DNA of 5,909 nt from Candidatus Nitrosopumilus sp. (GCA_013002265.1 JABDKK010000137.1:1-5909); one strand, 5' to 3'; positions 1-5,832 are shown, numbered from the stretch's first letter. Notes: generated by a model from the letters alone, not told the origin. Made by a program: numbers and translations.

Positions 1-640
1 GTTCTGGATCTGCTCCTAATGCAATATTTGTTTTAAAACCCCCTGAAGATTTCCTATACATGGCTGCAATAGGCTCATCCCCAATTGTAATTACTCTGAT
101 GTCTCTTGGTGGTCTTTTGATTACTTCTTGTAAATAGTAAATTCTGTCATGTGGGCTATCTGTAATATCTCTGATTTCAAAGACTGCCTCCATTGTATCT
201 TTGTCTTTGATAGGCATGATGCCTCTTCCCCAACTACCAATTACTGGTTTTATTATTAATGGGTATCCTACTTTTTCAAGATTCTCAGCTGCGCTTTCGC
301 TGGAAAATGAAAAGTATGTTTTTGGAGTTGGGATGTTGTTTTTCTTTAAAAGTAAAGTCATAAACATCTTATTGCCACAAATATTTGCAACTTGGAATTT
401 ATTTAAAACTGGAAATTCTAAAAATTCTAAACTTGCAGTAAAGTGGAGTCCTCTAAAATAACTAACGCATCTTTCTAAAATAATGTCTCCCAGATCAAAG
501 TCCTCTTTTTTGCTGTCTGTGTTGATTTGAGTGATCTTTGCATCTAGCATCACAGCATCATGTCCTAAATCTGATACCTCCTTTTGAAGCATCTTCTCTT
601 CCGCTCTTAAGCGGTCAAACACAATACATATTTTTGACAT
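1..640 (-). CDS. lysX: LysW-amino acid ligase, LysX/ArgX type (partial, C-terminus outside window)
   Basis: ATP-grasp ligase that joins the alpha-amino group of alpha-aminoadipate (LysX) or glutamate (ArgX) to the C-terminal glutamate of the carrier LysW, the first step of carrier-protected lysine or arginine biosynthesis in the cytoplasm. The visible 213 residues start MSKICIVFDR; an N-terminal RimK-like domain spans about 1-90. The ATP-grasp part shows K131-P132, the glycine loop GSWGRGI at 135-141, the hinge segment LQEVIK at 170-175, and PPRDIRV at 177-183. The family is about 280 residues, so roughly a quarter is missing because the window ends. The ATG shares one base with the lysW stop (TAATG), which fixes the start and suggests translational coupling. 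Residues 201-205 read GFKTN, in the stretch I recall as differing between aminoadipate- and glutamate-specific enzymes; with argG as first gene, an ArgX or dual role is likely. The family is secure; the substrate is inferred. Confidence 0.9.
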   Translation of the reverse strand, partial: MSKICIVFDRLRAEEKMLQKEVSDLGHDAVMLDAKITQINTDSKKEDFDLGDIILERCVSYFRGLHFTASLEFLEFPVLNKFQVANICGNKMFMTLLLKKNNIPTPKTYFSFSSESAAENLEKVGYPLIIKPVIGSWGRGIMPIKDKDTMEAVFEIRDITDSPHDRIYYLQEVIKRPPRDIRVITIGDEPIAAMYRKSSGGFKTNIALGADPE

Positions 641-807
641 TACTCTCCCCAGTCTTCGCCTACGCTTTCTGCTTGCTTTAGCTCAACATTTGATCCGTCT
701 TTTTTTGCGATTTCAAAGTCAGCACCACAATCAGGACAGGAGACTATTTCTCCAACTGAGGCGTCGTCTGGGATGTTTAGTATTGCGTCACATTCTGGGC
801 AGTTCAT
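640..807 (-). CDS. lysW: LysW amino-group carrier protein
   Basis: A 55-residue carrier protein. In the LysW pathway the amino acid is attached to the side chain of the last glutamate, which shields its amino group while LysZ, LysY, LysJ and LysK process it. The protein begins MNCPEC and has two zinc-knuckle pairs, C3/C6 and C24/C27 (CPEC and CPDC), with a short acidic tail ending EDWGE. That terminal motif and its final Glu55 are the defining feature of LysW. The length matches the family (about 54-56). It was identified by translating the minus strand. The ATG overlaps the argG stop as ATGA, and the stop overlaps the next gene's ATG. The upstream AGGT is about 10 nt from the start, so initiation probably depends on coupling to argG translation. 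The identification is secure; whether it carries aminoadipate, glutamate or both is not decided by the sequence. Confidence 0.95.
   Translation of the reverse strand: MNCPECDAILNIPDDASVGEIVSCPDCGADFEIAKKDGSNVELKQAESVGEDWGE
643..650 (-). promoter_or_regulatory. Shine-Dalgarno for lysX inside the lysW tail codons
   Basis: Read on the minus strand the bases are GGGGAGAG, containing GGAG 4 nt before the ligase ATG at 640. The same bases encode the W-G-E end of LysW, so the conserved carrier C-terminus doubles as the ribosome-binding site for the enzyme that modifies it. Confidence 0.6.
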
Positions 808-2003
808 GTTTTTGTTGACCTTTTCTTTTGTAATTTATTAGCTTCTGTTGATTGCATTCCCCACAATTCAACAAATCCTTTAGCTAATCTTTGATCAAAT
901 GTAGATTCTGATCCATATGTTGCAATATTGTGACTATACAATGAGTTTTTTGATTTTCTTCCAACTACTCTTAGACTTCCTTTGAATAGCTTGAGTTTTA
1001 CCGTTCCAGAAACTGGTTTTTGAGACGCTTCAATAAACACATCTAGGTCGGTTTTGAGAGGATCTTGCCATAATCCTGAATATACTAAATATGACCACTC
1101 ATCATCAATTAGGGACTTGAACTTGTTTTCATGTTTTGTATGCACCATCTTTTCCAAATCTTGATGTGCTTCAATAAGGCAAGTTGCAGCTGGGGTTTCA
1201 TACACTTCTCTTGACTTGATTCCAACCACTCTGTCTTCAATATGATCAACTATGCCTACACCTGCAGCTCCTGCTTTTTTGTTGATGTATTCGATTAATT
1301 TTTGAGAATCCATTGCTTTACCGTCAACTGCAACTGGAATGCCTCTTTCAAATTTTATCTCCAAGTAAGTTGGTTTGTCCGGTAAGTTTTTTGTTTTAAT
1401 CCAAATGAATGCCTCATCTGGTGGTTCATTATATGGATCTTCTAAAACACCGCCCTCAATTGCACGACCCCATAGATTTTGATCAATGCTAAATTTTTTT
1501 GCAACTGAATCAATCTCAATACCGTGCTTCTTTGCAAATTTTAATTCTGTAACTCTGTCTAAATTTTTATCCCTTATAGGTGCAATTATTGGAAGATCAG
1601 AACCTGACCTTAATGTAATATCAAAACGAACTTGATCATTTCCTTTTCCAGAACATCCGTGTGCAAGTGCTGTAACTTTTTCTTTCTTTGCAATCTCTAA
1701 AACTTTTTCAGCAATTAATGGTCGTGCAAGTGCTGTTGCCAGACAATATTTTTTCTGATATAATGCATTAGCTTTGATTGATGGAAAAATGTAATCTTTG
1801 ACAAACTCTTTTCTTGCATCAATGTTGTAATGTTTTTTTACGCCAAGTTTTTTTGCCTTAACTGCAATTTTTTTATGATCATCGCCCTGTCCTACATCGA
1901 CTGTAACTGTGATAACATCCATGTCGTGCTCCTCTTGGAGATATTTCACAACAACTGATGTGTCTAGTCCTCCGGAAAATGCGAGAATTCCTTTTTGAGT
2001 CAT
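804..2003 (-). CDS. argG: Argininosuccinate synthase
   Basis: Cytoplasmic enzyme that condenses citrulline and aspartate with ATP to argininosuccinate, AMP and pyrophosphate, the penultimate step of arginine biosynthesis. Counting from the chosen start, the ATP-binding PP-loop AFSGGLDTS is at 8-16, the segment YCLATALARP at 86-95, and the citrulline/aspartate-binding GCSGKGNDQVRFD at 116-128. LWGRAIEGG follows in the middle of the protein, and the C-terminus has the usual FDQRLAKGFVELWG region. The length, 399 residues, is normal. The reading frame stays open upstream to an ATG at 2072, but that adds 23 basic, poorly conserved residues before MTQKGILAFSGG; the 2003 ATG places the PP-loop where it belongs and sits about 31 nt from a TATA-like box. 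It is first in an operon with lysW and lysX, sharing ATGA with lysW. That linkage suggests shared control of arginine synthesis and the LysW pathway. No argH is visible. Confidence 0.96.
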   Translation of the reverse strand: MTQKGILAFSGGLDTSVVVKYLQEEHDMDVITVTVDVGQGDDHKKIAVKAKKLGVKKHYNIDARKEFVKDYIFPSIKANALYQKKYCLATALARPLIAEKVLEIAKKEKVTALAHGCSGKGNDQVRFDITLRSGSDLPIIAPIRDKNLDRVTELKFAKKHGIEIDSVAKKFSIDQNLWGRAIEGGVLEDPYNEPPDEAFIWIKTKNLPDKPTYLEIKFERGIPVAVDGKAMDSQKLIEYINKKAGAAGVGIVDHIEDRVVGIKSREVYETPAATCLIEAHQDLEKMVHTKHENKFKSLIDDEWSYLVYSGLWQDPLKTDLDVFIEASQKPVSGTVKLKLFKGSLRVVGRKSKNSLYSHNIATYGSESTFDQRLAKGFVELWGMQSTEANKLQKKRSTKT

Positions 2004-2008
2004 AAAAC

Positions 2009-2046
2009 ATCTTTTCCGATGTAATTTGGAATTTATCTTTTGTGAT
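2009..2046. repeat. 12-mer direct repeat around the argG promoter
   Basis: ATCTTTTCCGAT at 2009-2020 and ATCTTTTGTGAT at 2035-2046 match at 10 of 12 positions and are 26 nt apart. Each has ATC/GAT ends, so each is weakly dyad-symmetric. One copy overlaps the edge of the putative argG TATA box and the other covers the expected transcription start. This geometry would suit a repressor site, but the region is A+T-rich and chance cannot be excluded. Confidence 0.3.
2030..2037 (-). promoter_or_regulatory. Putative TATA box of the argG-lysW-lysX operon
   Basis: On the minus strand the bases read GATAAATT, centred about 31 nt upstream of the argG ATG at 2003. With the usual archaeal spacing of about 26 nt, transcription would start near 2008, giving a leader of only a few bases. 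No convincing Shine-Dalgarno sequence precedes the ATG, in keeping with a leaderless or nearly leaderless message. The box is a partial match to the archaeal consensus, so this is tentative. Confidence 0.4.
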
Positions 2047-2083
2047 AAGCCTGAAATTGAATAATTTTTCAAAAATCCCTGAC

Positions 2084-2095
2084 TAGCTTGAGCTA
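2084..2095. promoter_or_regulatory. Perfect 12-nt palindrome upstream of the ABC operon promoter
   Basis: TAGCT-TG-AGCTA is a perfect 5-bp inverted repeat with a 2-base centre. It ends 11 nt before the TATA box at 2107-2114, which is where archaeal activators or TATA-proximal regulators commonly bind. It includes several G/C bases, unlike the surrounding A/T runs. A role as operator for the importer genes is inferred from position only. Confidence 0.35.
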
Positions 2096-2106
2096 AAATT
2101 CGATGA

Positions 2107-2114
2107 TTATTTAA
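2107..2114 (+). promoter_or_regulatory. TATA box of the ABC importer operon (leaderless start)
   Basis: TTATTTAA is centred 26-27 nt before the ATG at 2137, which is the normal distance from an archaeal TATA box to the transcription start. Transcription would therefore begin at or next to the ATG. The bases just upstream (AACGCTGTTTT) contain no Shine-Dalgarno sequence, agreeing with a leaderless message for the first gene. Confidence 0.6.
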
Positions 2115-2136
2115 CCGCCAAATATAACGCTGTTTT

Positions 2137-3165
2137 ATGAAAATTGGTAAGGTGATTTTAACAGGAATTGTGTGTGCTATATTGTTATCTACATTAATTG
2201 CCTCCGTAAATTACAATGAATCTTTGACTGAGGAGAAGATCAGAATTGCTTTTTTCCCAAATATCGGTCATGCAGTTCCAATAATTGGAATGGAAAAAGG
2301 ATTCTTTGAAAATAAAATTGGAGATGAAATAAAGATTGAAACCAAAGTTTTTGACAGTGGACCGCAAGTAATAGAGTCGTTATTTGCAAATTCCATTGAT
2401 ATTGCATATGTGGGACCAATTCCTGCAATCAACGGACATTTGAAATCACAAAATAATAACATCAAGATTATTGCAGGAGCTGCGAGCGGTGGAGCAAGTT
2501 TTATCATTCATCCAAATTCTGAGATTAATACTGCATCAGATCTTCAGGGCAAAAAAATTGCTGCACCTCAAATAGGAAATACTCAGGATGTTTCTTTGAG
2601 GACTTACATGTCTGAGAATGGATTAAAACCAGCCGAAAAAGGGGGAACTGTAATTGTTTACAATATCCCAAACCCTGACATCTATACGCTGTTTGTAAAA
2701 GGAGAAATTGATGGTGCTTGGGTTGCAGAACCTTGGGCAACCATTTTAGAAACAGAACTAAAAGGAAAACGCTTATTCCATGAGAAAGAACTATGGCCAA
2801 ACAATGAATTTGCTTCAGTTCTTTTAATTGCAAATACTGATTTTGTAAAAAAAAATCCTTCATTAGCAATTAATTTCTTAAACTCTCATCATGAAACTGT
2901 AATGTGGATAAATGAAAATCCCACTGAAACAAGAATTGTATTTAATAATTTTATTACATCTCATTTAGGAAAATCAATGTCTGATGATGTGATAGATATT
3001 GCATTATCAAATCTAATGATTACATCTGATCCTGTTCCAAATTCTATCTATTCGTTTGCAGAAAAAGCAGATACACTAGGATATCTTGGAAGAAATGGAC
3101 ATGACTTGTCTGATATTTTTTATCACTTTGATACAAATTCTTTAGAGAGAGAAGAAACAGAATGA
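2137..3165 (+). CDS. ABC transporter substrate-binding protein, SsuA/NMT1-like (nitrate/sulfonate/taurine class)
   Basis: Extracellular solute-binding subunit of the importer encoded by the next two genes; it captures the substrate outside the membrane and delivers it to the permease. Of 342 residues, about 7-24 form a hydrophobic stretch (VILTGIVCAILLSTLIA) that could be a signal peptide or membrane anchor; Cys13 lies within it but does not fit a lipobox. Typical SsuA/NMT1-like features follow: GHAVPIIGMEKGFF at 44-57, YVGPIPA at 91-97, SDLQGKKIAAPQIGNTQD at 134-151, and WVAEPWAT at 195-202. The length is normal. Members of this class bind nitrate, sulfonates, taurine, bicarbonate or thiamine precursors, and nothing here decides among these. 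The gene lacks a ribosome-binding site but has a TATA box about 26 nt upstream. Its stop overlaps the ATPase start as ATGA. Confidence 0.88.
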   Translation: MKIGKVILTGIVCAILLSTLIASVNYNESLTEEKIRIAFFPNIGHAVPIIGMEKGFFENKIGDEIKIETKVFDSGPQVIESLFANSIDIAYVGPIPAINGHLKSQNNNIKIIAGAASGGASFIIHPNSEINTASDLQGKKIAAPQIGNTQDVSLRTYMSENGLKPAEKGGTVIVYNIPNPDIYTLFVKGEIDGAWVAEPWATILETELKGKRLFHEKELWPNNEFASVLLIANTDFVKKNPSLAINFLNSHHETVMWINENPTETRIVFNNFITSHLGKSMSDDVIDIALSNLMITSDPVPNSIYSFAEKADTLGYLGRNGHDLSDIFYHFDTNSLEREETE

Positions 3166-3926
3166 CAAAATTAGAAGCTAAAAATATTGTAAAATACTTT
3201 AGCCACGATTCTCATCAACTCAAGGCTTTGGGAGGAGTTAATCTTCAAGTTGAGGCAGGTGATTTTGTATGTTTGGTAGGGCCATCAGGATGTGGTAAAT
3301 CGACATTTTTACGCATAGTTGCAGGCTTGGAAAAACCTGATGAAGGGCAAATTCTCTTTGATGGTCGACCTGTCAATGAAACAGGACCTGAGAGAATAAT
3401 GGTTTTTCAGGAGGGTGCTCTCTTTCCGTGGTTGAAGGTTCAAGATAATGTTGAATTTGGATTAAAGATGGCAGGAATTCCAAAAGAGGAAAGAGCAAAG
3501 ATATCTCATAGATATCTTGATATGATGCAGTTAACTAAATTTGCAGATTCTTTTACATATCAACTTTCCACTGGAATGAAACAACGTGTTGCTATTGCTA
3601 GAGCCCTTGTTATGGATCCTGATGTTCTGTTAATGGATGAACCCTTTGCAGCACTTGATGCACAAACTCGTGATTTGTTGTTAATTGAGATGCAACTAAT
3701 TTGGGAGAAAACAAAGAAGACAATTCTGTTTGTAACTCACAATGTAGCAGAAGCTGCAGTTCTTGGAACTAAAGTTGCCATATTTAGTAATAGGCCATCT
3801 ATAATTAAAAAAGAATTTGATAATAATTTTCCTAGACCACGTGTAACTCAAGATGAATCATTGCTAAAATTCCAACAAGATATTCTTAGAGAATTAAGAC
3901 CTGAGGTAAAGAAAAGTAAAGAGTGA
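3162..3926 (+). CDS. ABC transporter ATP-binding protein, SsuB/TauB/NrtD-like
   Basis: Cytoplasmic ATPase subunit that powers the importer. In 254 residues it shows Walker A GPSGCGKST at 40-48, the Q-loop Gln83 (VFQEGALFPW at 81-90, typical of nitrate/sulfonate/taurine ATPases), signature LSTGMKQR at 135-142, Walker B VLLMDEP at 155-161, D-loop ALDAQ at 164-168 and switch histidine His193. The third signature residue is Thr instead of the usual Gly (LSGGM); all other catalytic residues are present, so the protein should be active. The C-terminus is short and has no regulatory domain. The ATG overlaps the stop of the binding-protein gene by 4 nt, with only a weak purine-rich stretch (GAGAGAGAAG) ahead, pointing to translational coupling. 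The family is certain; the substrate is unknown. Confidence 0.93.
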   Translation: MTKLEAKNIVKYFSHDSHQLKALGGVNLQVEAGDFVCLVGPSGCGKSTFLRIVAGLEKPDEGQILFDGRPVNETGPERIMVFQEGALFPWLKVQDNVEFGLKMAGIPKEERAKISHRYLDMMQLTKFADSFTYQLSTGMKQRVAIARALVMDPDVLLMDEPFAALDAQTRDLLLIEMQLIWEKTKKTILFVTHNVAEAAVLGTKVAIFSNRPSIIKKEFDNNFPRPRVTQDESLLKFQQDILRELRPEVKKSKE

Positions 3927-3927
3927 T
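3923..3927 (+). promoter_or_regulatory. Shine-Dalgarno deciding the permease start
   Basis: GTGAT matches the 3' part of the archaeal Shine-Dalgarno consensus GGAGGTGAT and ends 4 nt before the ATG at 3932. The same GTG at 3923 could itself be a start, overlapping the ATPase stop as GTGA and adding only Met-Ile-Ile. Reading it as the ribosome-binding site favours the ATG. Confidence 0.5.
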
Positions 3928-3931
3928 AATA

Positions 3932-4690
3932 ATGGCAAAAAATTTTACTATTCATAGAATTGCATTTTACATAGGAATAGTTGTTGTTTGGGAAATCATT
4001 GCGATGACTGGCATTTGGCCTGATAATGTTTTTCCATCTCCCTATGAAGTAGCTGAGGATTTGGCATATGGCGCAGCTGATGGAAGTTTATTTTATGGAA
4101 TTGCAACTAGTATGTGGAGATTGTCAATTGGTCTGGCAATTGCAATTATTGGTGGTGTTGTATTGGGAATATTTATGGCAAGAGTTGAAGCTGTAAACCA
4201 AACAGTTGGTTCACTAGTTCTGGGTTTGCAATCCATTCCTTCTATTGCTTGGGTACCACTTGCAATTCTTTGGTTTGGTCTGACTGATGGAGGAATAATT
4301 TTTGTCACGGTCATTGGTGCAATATTTGCAGTAACAATTAACACCTATACTGGAGTCAAAAACATTGATCCTCATTTTATTGAGGCAGCTAGAAACATGG
4401 GCGCAAAAGGAACTCAATTAATTACTGCAGTATTGATTCCTGCAGCTTTCCCATACATGATATCTGGATTTAAGCAAGGCTGGGCATTTGCGTGGAGGGG
4501 TGTAATAGGTGCAGAATTGTTATTTTCATTCCTAGGGCTAGGGTTTTTACTAAATGCTGGACGTTCTCTAACTGATGTGTCTCAGGTCATTGCAATTATG
4601 CTTGTAATCATGAGTATTGGTTTAGTAATTGATGGACTTGTGTTTAAAAAATTAGAAAATAAAGTTATGTCTCGTTGGGGATTGCGCTAG
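3932..4690 (+). CDS. ABC transporter permease, SsuC/TauC/NrtB-like
   Basis: Membrane subunit that forms the import channel, probably as a homodimer, since only one permease gene is present. In 252 residues about six hydrophobic segments can be seen, near 10-27, 65-84, 104-117, 121-138, 190-207 and 217-237. The early FPSPYEV at 34-40 and SIPSIAWVPLAILWFG at 101-116 are typical of the nitrate/sulfonate/taurine permeases. The cytoplasmic EAA loop that contacts the ATPase is EAARNMGAKG at 151-160, running on to the conserved Pro170. The ATG lies 5 nt after the ATPase stop; an alternative GTG at 3923 would add three residues. It is the last gene of the operon, followed by terminator-like hairpins. 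The family is secure; the substrate is not determined. Confidence 0.92.
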   Translation: MAKNFTIHRIAFYIGIVVVWEIIAMTGIWPDNVFPSPYEVAEDLAYGAADGSLFYGIATSMWRLSIGLAIAIIGGVVLGIFMARVEAVNQTVGSLVLGLQSIPSIAWVPLAILWFGLTDGGIIFVTVIGAIFAVTINTYTGVKNIDPHFIEAARNMGAKGTQLITAVLIPAAFPYMISGFKQGWAFAWRGVIGAELLFSFLGLGFLLNAGRSLTDVSQVIAIMLVIMSIGLVIDGLVFKKLENKVMSRWGLR

Positions 4691-4733
4691 ATTTTTGAAT
4701 CATAGGAAAAAGGAATTCTCTAAACAGAATTAG

Positions 4734-4752
4734 GATAAAATAGTTTTTTATC
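4734..4752 (+). terminator. Probable terminator of the ABC operon
   Basis: GATAAAA (4734-4740) pairs with TTTTATC (4746-4752), a 7-bp stem, and the right side carries a run of six T at 4744-4749. It starts 44 nt past the permease stop. Archaeal RNA polymerase terminates at T-runs, with or without a hairpin, so the T-run may be the active part. Confidence 0.4.
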
Positions 4753-4851
4753 GTAAGCATGAAGATTCTTGTAATTGATTTATTATTCTATTTCATTCCA
4801 AAATAAGTTTTAATGTCAAAATAATCTAAAAATACAAAAATAAAAAATCAA

Positions 4852-4872
4852 ATATTAAGACTTTCTTAATAT
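4852..4872. repeat. Perfect inverted repeat, 9-bp arms, upstream of the parB-like gene
   Basis: ATATTAAGA at 4852-4860 is followed by CTT and then its exact complement TCTTAATAT at 4864-4872. It lies 108 nt before the GTG start of the parB-like gene and about 60 nt upstream of its putative TATA box. It could be a binding site for a dimeric DNA-binding protein, possibly the ParB-like protein itself, or a hairpin in the 3' region of the preceding transcript. It does not resemble the bacterial parS consensus. Confidence 0.45.
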
Positions 4873-4931
4873 GTTAGATACATAATAAATTCAAATTATT
4901 GAAGATTTTATTGTAAAATTTCTATTAAAGC

Positions 4932-4941
4932 CTAAATACTA
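4932..4941 (+). promoter_or_regulatory. Putative TATA box of the parB-like gene
   Basis: CTAAATACTA is preceded by the purine-rich TTAAAGC, a possible BRE. Transcription would start near 4960-4963, giving a leader of about 20 nt that includes the Shine-Dalgarno sequence. TTTAATTAT at 4950-4958 is a second candidate, but it would start transcription beyond the ribosome-binding site, so it is less likely. Confidence 0.4.
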
Positions 4942-4966
4942 TTTTTTCTTTAATTATTTTGGATAT

Positions 4967-4973
4967 GGGGGTG
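4967..4973 (+). promoter_or_regulatory. Shine-Dalgarno of the parB-like gene
   Basis: GGGGGTG differs from the consensus GGAGGTG at one base and lies 7 nt before the GTG at 4981. An in-frame TAG directly precedes that GTG, so it is the first possible start and the site confirms it. Unlike the first gene of the ABC operon, this gene appears to have a leadered message. Confidence 0.7.
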
Positions 4974-4980
4974 TTTGTAG

Positions 4981-5832
4981 GTGGAAGTAGTAGATAGTTC
5001 AATTGTAGAGCCAATTGAAATTAGAATGATCAGACCATCAAATTTTCAAGTAAGATATAAACTTCCCTCAAATTCTCCTGAGTTTTCAAATCTAAAATCT
5101 AGTATTAAAGAACACGGACTGCTACAACCAATTGTTATTAGACCTATTGATCACGGCTTTGAGATAGTTGCTGGACATAGAAGATTTACAGCATGTAAAT
5201 CAATGCGTTGGAGGTTTATTCCTTGCAGAATACGAGATTTGTCTGACAAGCAGGCATATGAAATTCAACTTACAGAAAACATTCAAAGAAAATCTATGGA
5301 TCCTATAGAAGAAGCTGAAGCATATCAAAGATATGTAAATGAATTTGGCTGGGGAGGAGTAAATGACCTTAGCCAAAAAATTGGAAAAAGTCAAGAATAC
5401 GTCTCTCATAGGATGCAGCTATTGAAACTTCCTGGTGTTGTAAAAGACAAATTGACTCATAGTGATTTGAGTGTGAGTCAAGCATTAGAATTAACAAATA
5501 TCGGTGATTCATTAAAAGATGAATTAGTAAATGAGATCGTTGACAATAAATTAACTGTAAAACAAATTCGAGTGATGAAAAAAAATTTTAAATCTGAACT
5601 GAATCAATTCAAATCAAGTTCAAATAAAAATTCCAAGTCTATTAACATAATAAAGAAAAGTAATCTTGCACTTAAAATTACACTCTCACGAATTGATGAC
5701 CTTATAGAAGATGCTCATAATATTGAAGCAAAACAAAGAGTAGATATGATAAAATTCTTAATGAATCTTAGATTGAAAACACATTCAATGATTGATGAAA
5801 CCATCAAATTCAAAAAGACATTTTCAAACTAA
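4981..5832 (+). CDS. ParB/Spo0J-family DNA-binding protein
   Basis: DNA-binding protein of the ParB/Spo0J superfamily; relatives act in chromosome or plasmid partition or as regulators. The 283 residues hold a ParB N-terminal domain at about 10-105, with LLQPIVIRP at 47-55, AGHRRFTA at 64-71 and LTENIQRKSMDPIEEA at 97-112. These last two match the nucleotide (CTP)-binding boxes usually written GERRxRA and ENxQRxxLxPxEEA, with His66 in place of the common Glu. A helix-turn-helix region follows at about 127-149 (LSQKIGKSQEYVSHRMQLLKLP). The tail after about 200 is Lys/Ser/Asn-rich, then helical (about 228-280), and could dimerise. The GTG start is set by the Shine-Dalgarno sequence and an in-frame stop just upstream. 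No ParA/SegA ATPase gene is adjacent, so a partition role is not shown; a transcriptional or nucleoid role is equally possible. Confidence 0.85.
   Translation: MEVVDSSIVEPIEIRMIRPSNFQVRYKLPSNSPEFSNLKSSIKEHGLLQPIVIRPIDHGFEIVAGHRRFTACKSMRWRFIPCRIRDLSDKQAYEIQLTENIQRKSMDPIEEAEAYQRYVNEFGWGGVNDLSQKIGKSQEYVSHRMQLLKLPGVVKDKLTHSDLSVSQALELTNIGDSLKDELVNEIVDNKLTVKQIRVMKKNFKSELNQFKSSSNKNSKSINIIKKSNLALKITLSRIDDLIEDAHNIEAKQRVDMIKFLMNLRLKTHSMIDETIKFKKTFSN

Larger units (their letters stand above)
4691..4980. other. 290-nt A+T-rich spacer between the ABC operon and the parB-like gene
   Basis: No gene is supported here: the longest ATG frame noticed (from 4759) encodes 15 residues. The left end holds two small hairpins, AATTCT/AGAATT at 4714-4731 and the T-rich one at 4734-4752. 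The middle has a perfect 9-bp-arm palindrome at 4852-4872. The right end has a TATA-like box and a Shine-Dalgarno sequence for the next gene. The rest is A/T-rich and shows no tRNA-like structure or clear riboswitch. Confidence 0.6.

Noticed and set aside
201..461. 86-codon open frame on the plus strand
   Set aside because: It lies opposite the lysX/argX gene, and its product resembles no family; the opposite strand encodes a clear ATP-grasp protein.
2004..2072. Upstream extension of argG by 23 residues from an ATG at 2072
   Set aside because: The extra residues precede the normal ArgG N-terminus, and the region carries the putative argG promoter; the 2003 ATG gives the family length.
2064..2076. 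ATTTTTCAAAAAT inverted repeat
   Set aside because: Built only of A and T runs around one C; too simple to separate from background in this spacer.
2847..2855. Run of nine A in the binding-protein gene as a possible frameshift or slippage site
   Set aside because: The reading frame continues intact on both sides with family-like sequence, so neither an error nor programmed slippage is indicated.
2240..2869. Three minus-strand open frames opposite the binding-protein gene
   Set aside because: They are shadows of the plus-strand gene, without recognisable domains or promoters.
4093..4417. Two minus-strand frames opposite the permease gene
   Set aside because: Antisense shadows of a clear membrane protein gene; no family resemblance.
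4759..4806. 15-residue ATG frame in the spacer
   Set aside because: Very short, with no ribosome-binding site and no recognisable product; expected by chance in A+T-rich DNA.
4797..4823. Repeated AAAATAA in the spacer
   Set aside because: Low-complexity A/T sequence; no further copies or regular spacing.
5200..5409. 69-codon minus-strand frame opposite the ParB-like gene
   Set aside because: Antisense shadow; the plus-strand frame carries conserved ParB motifs here.
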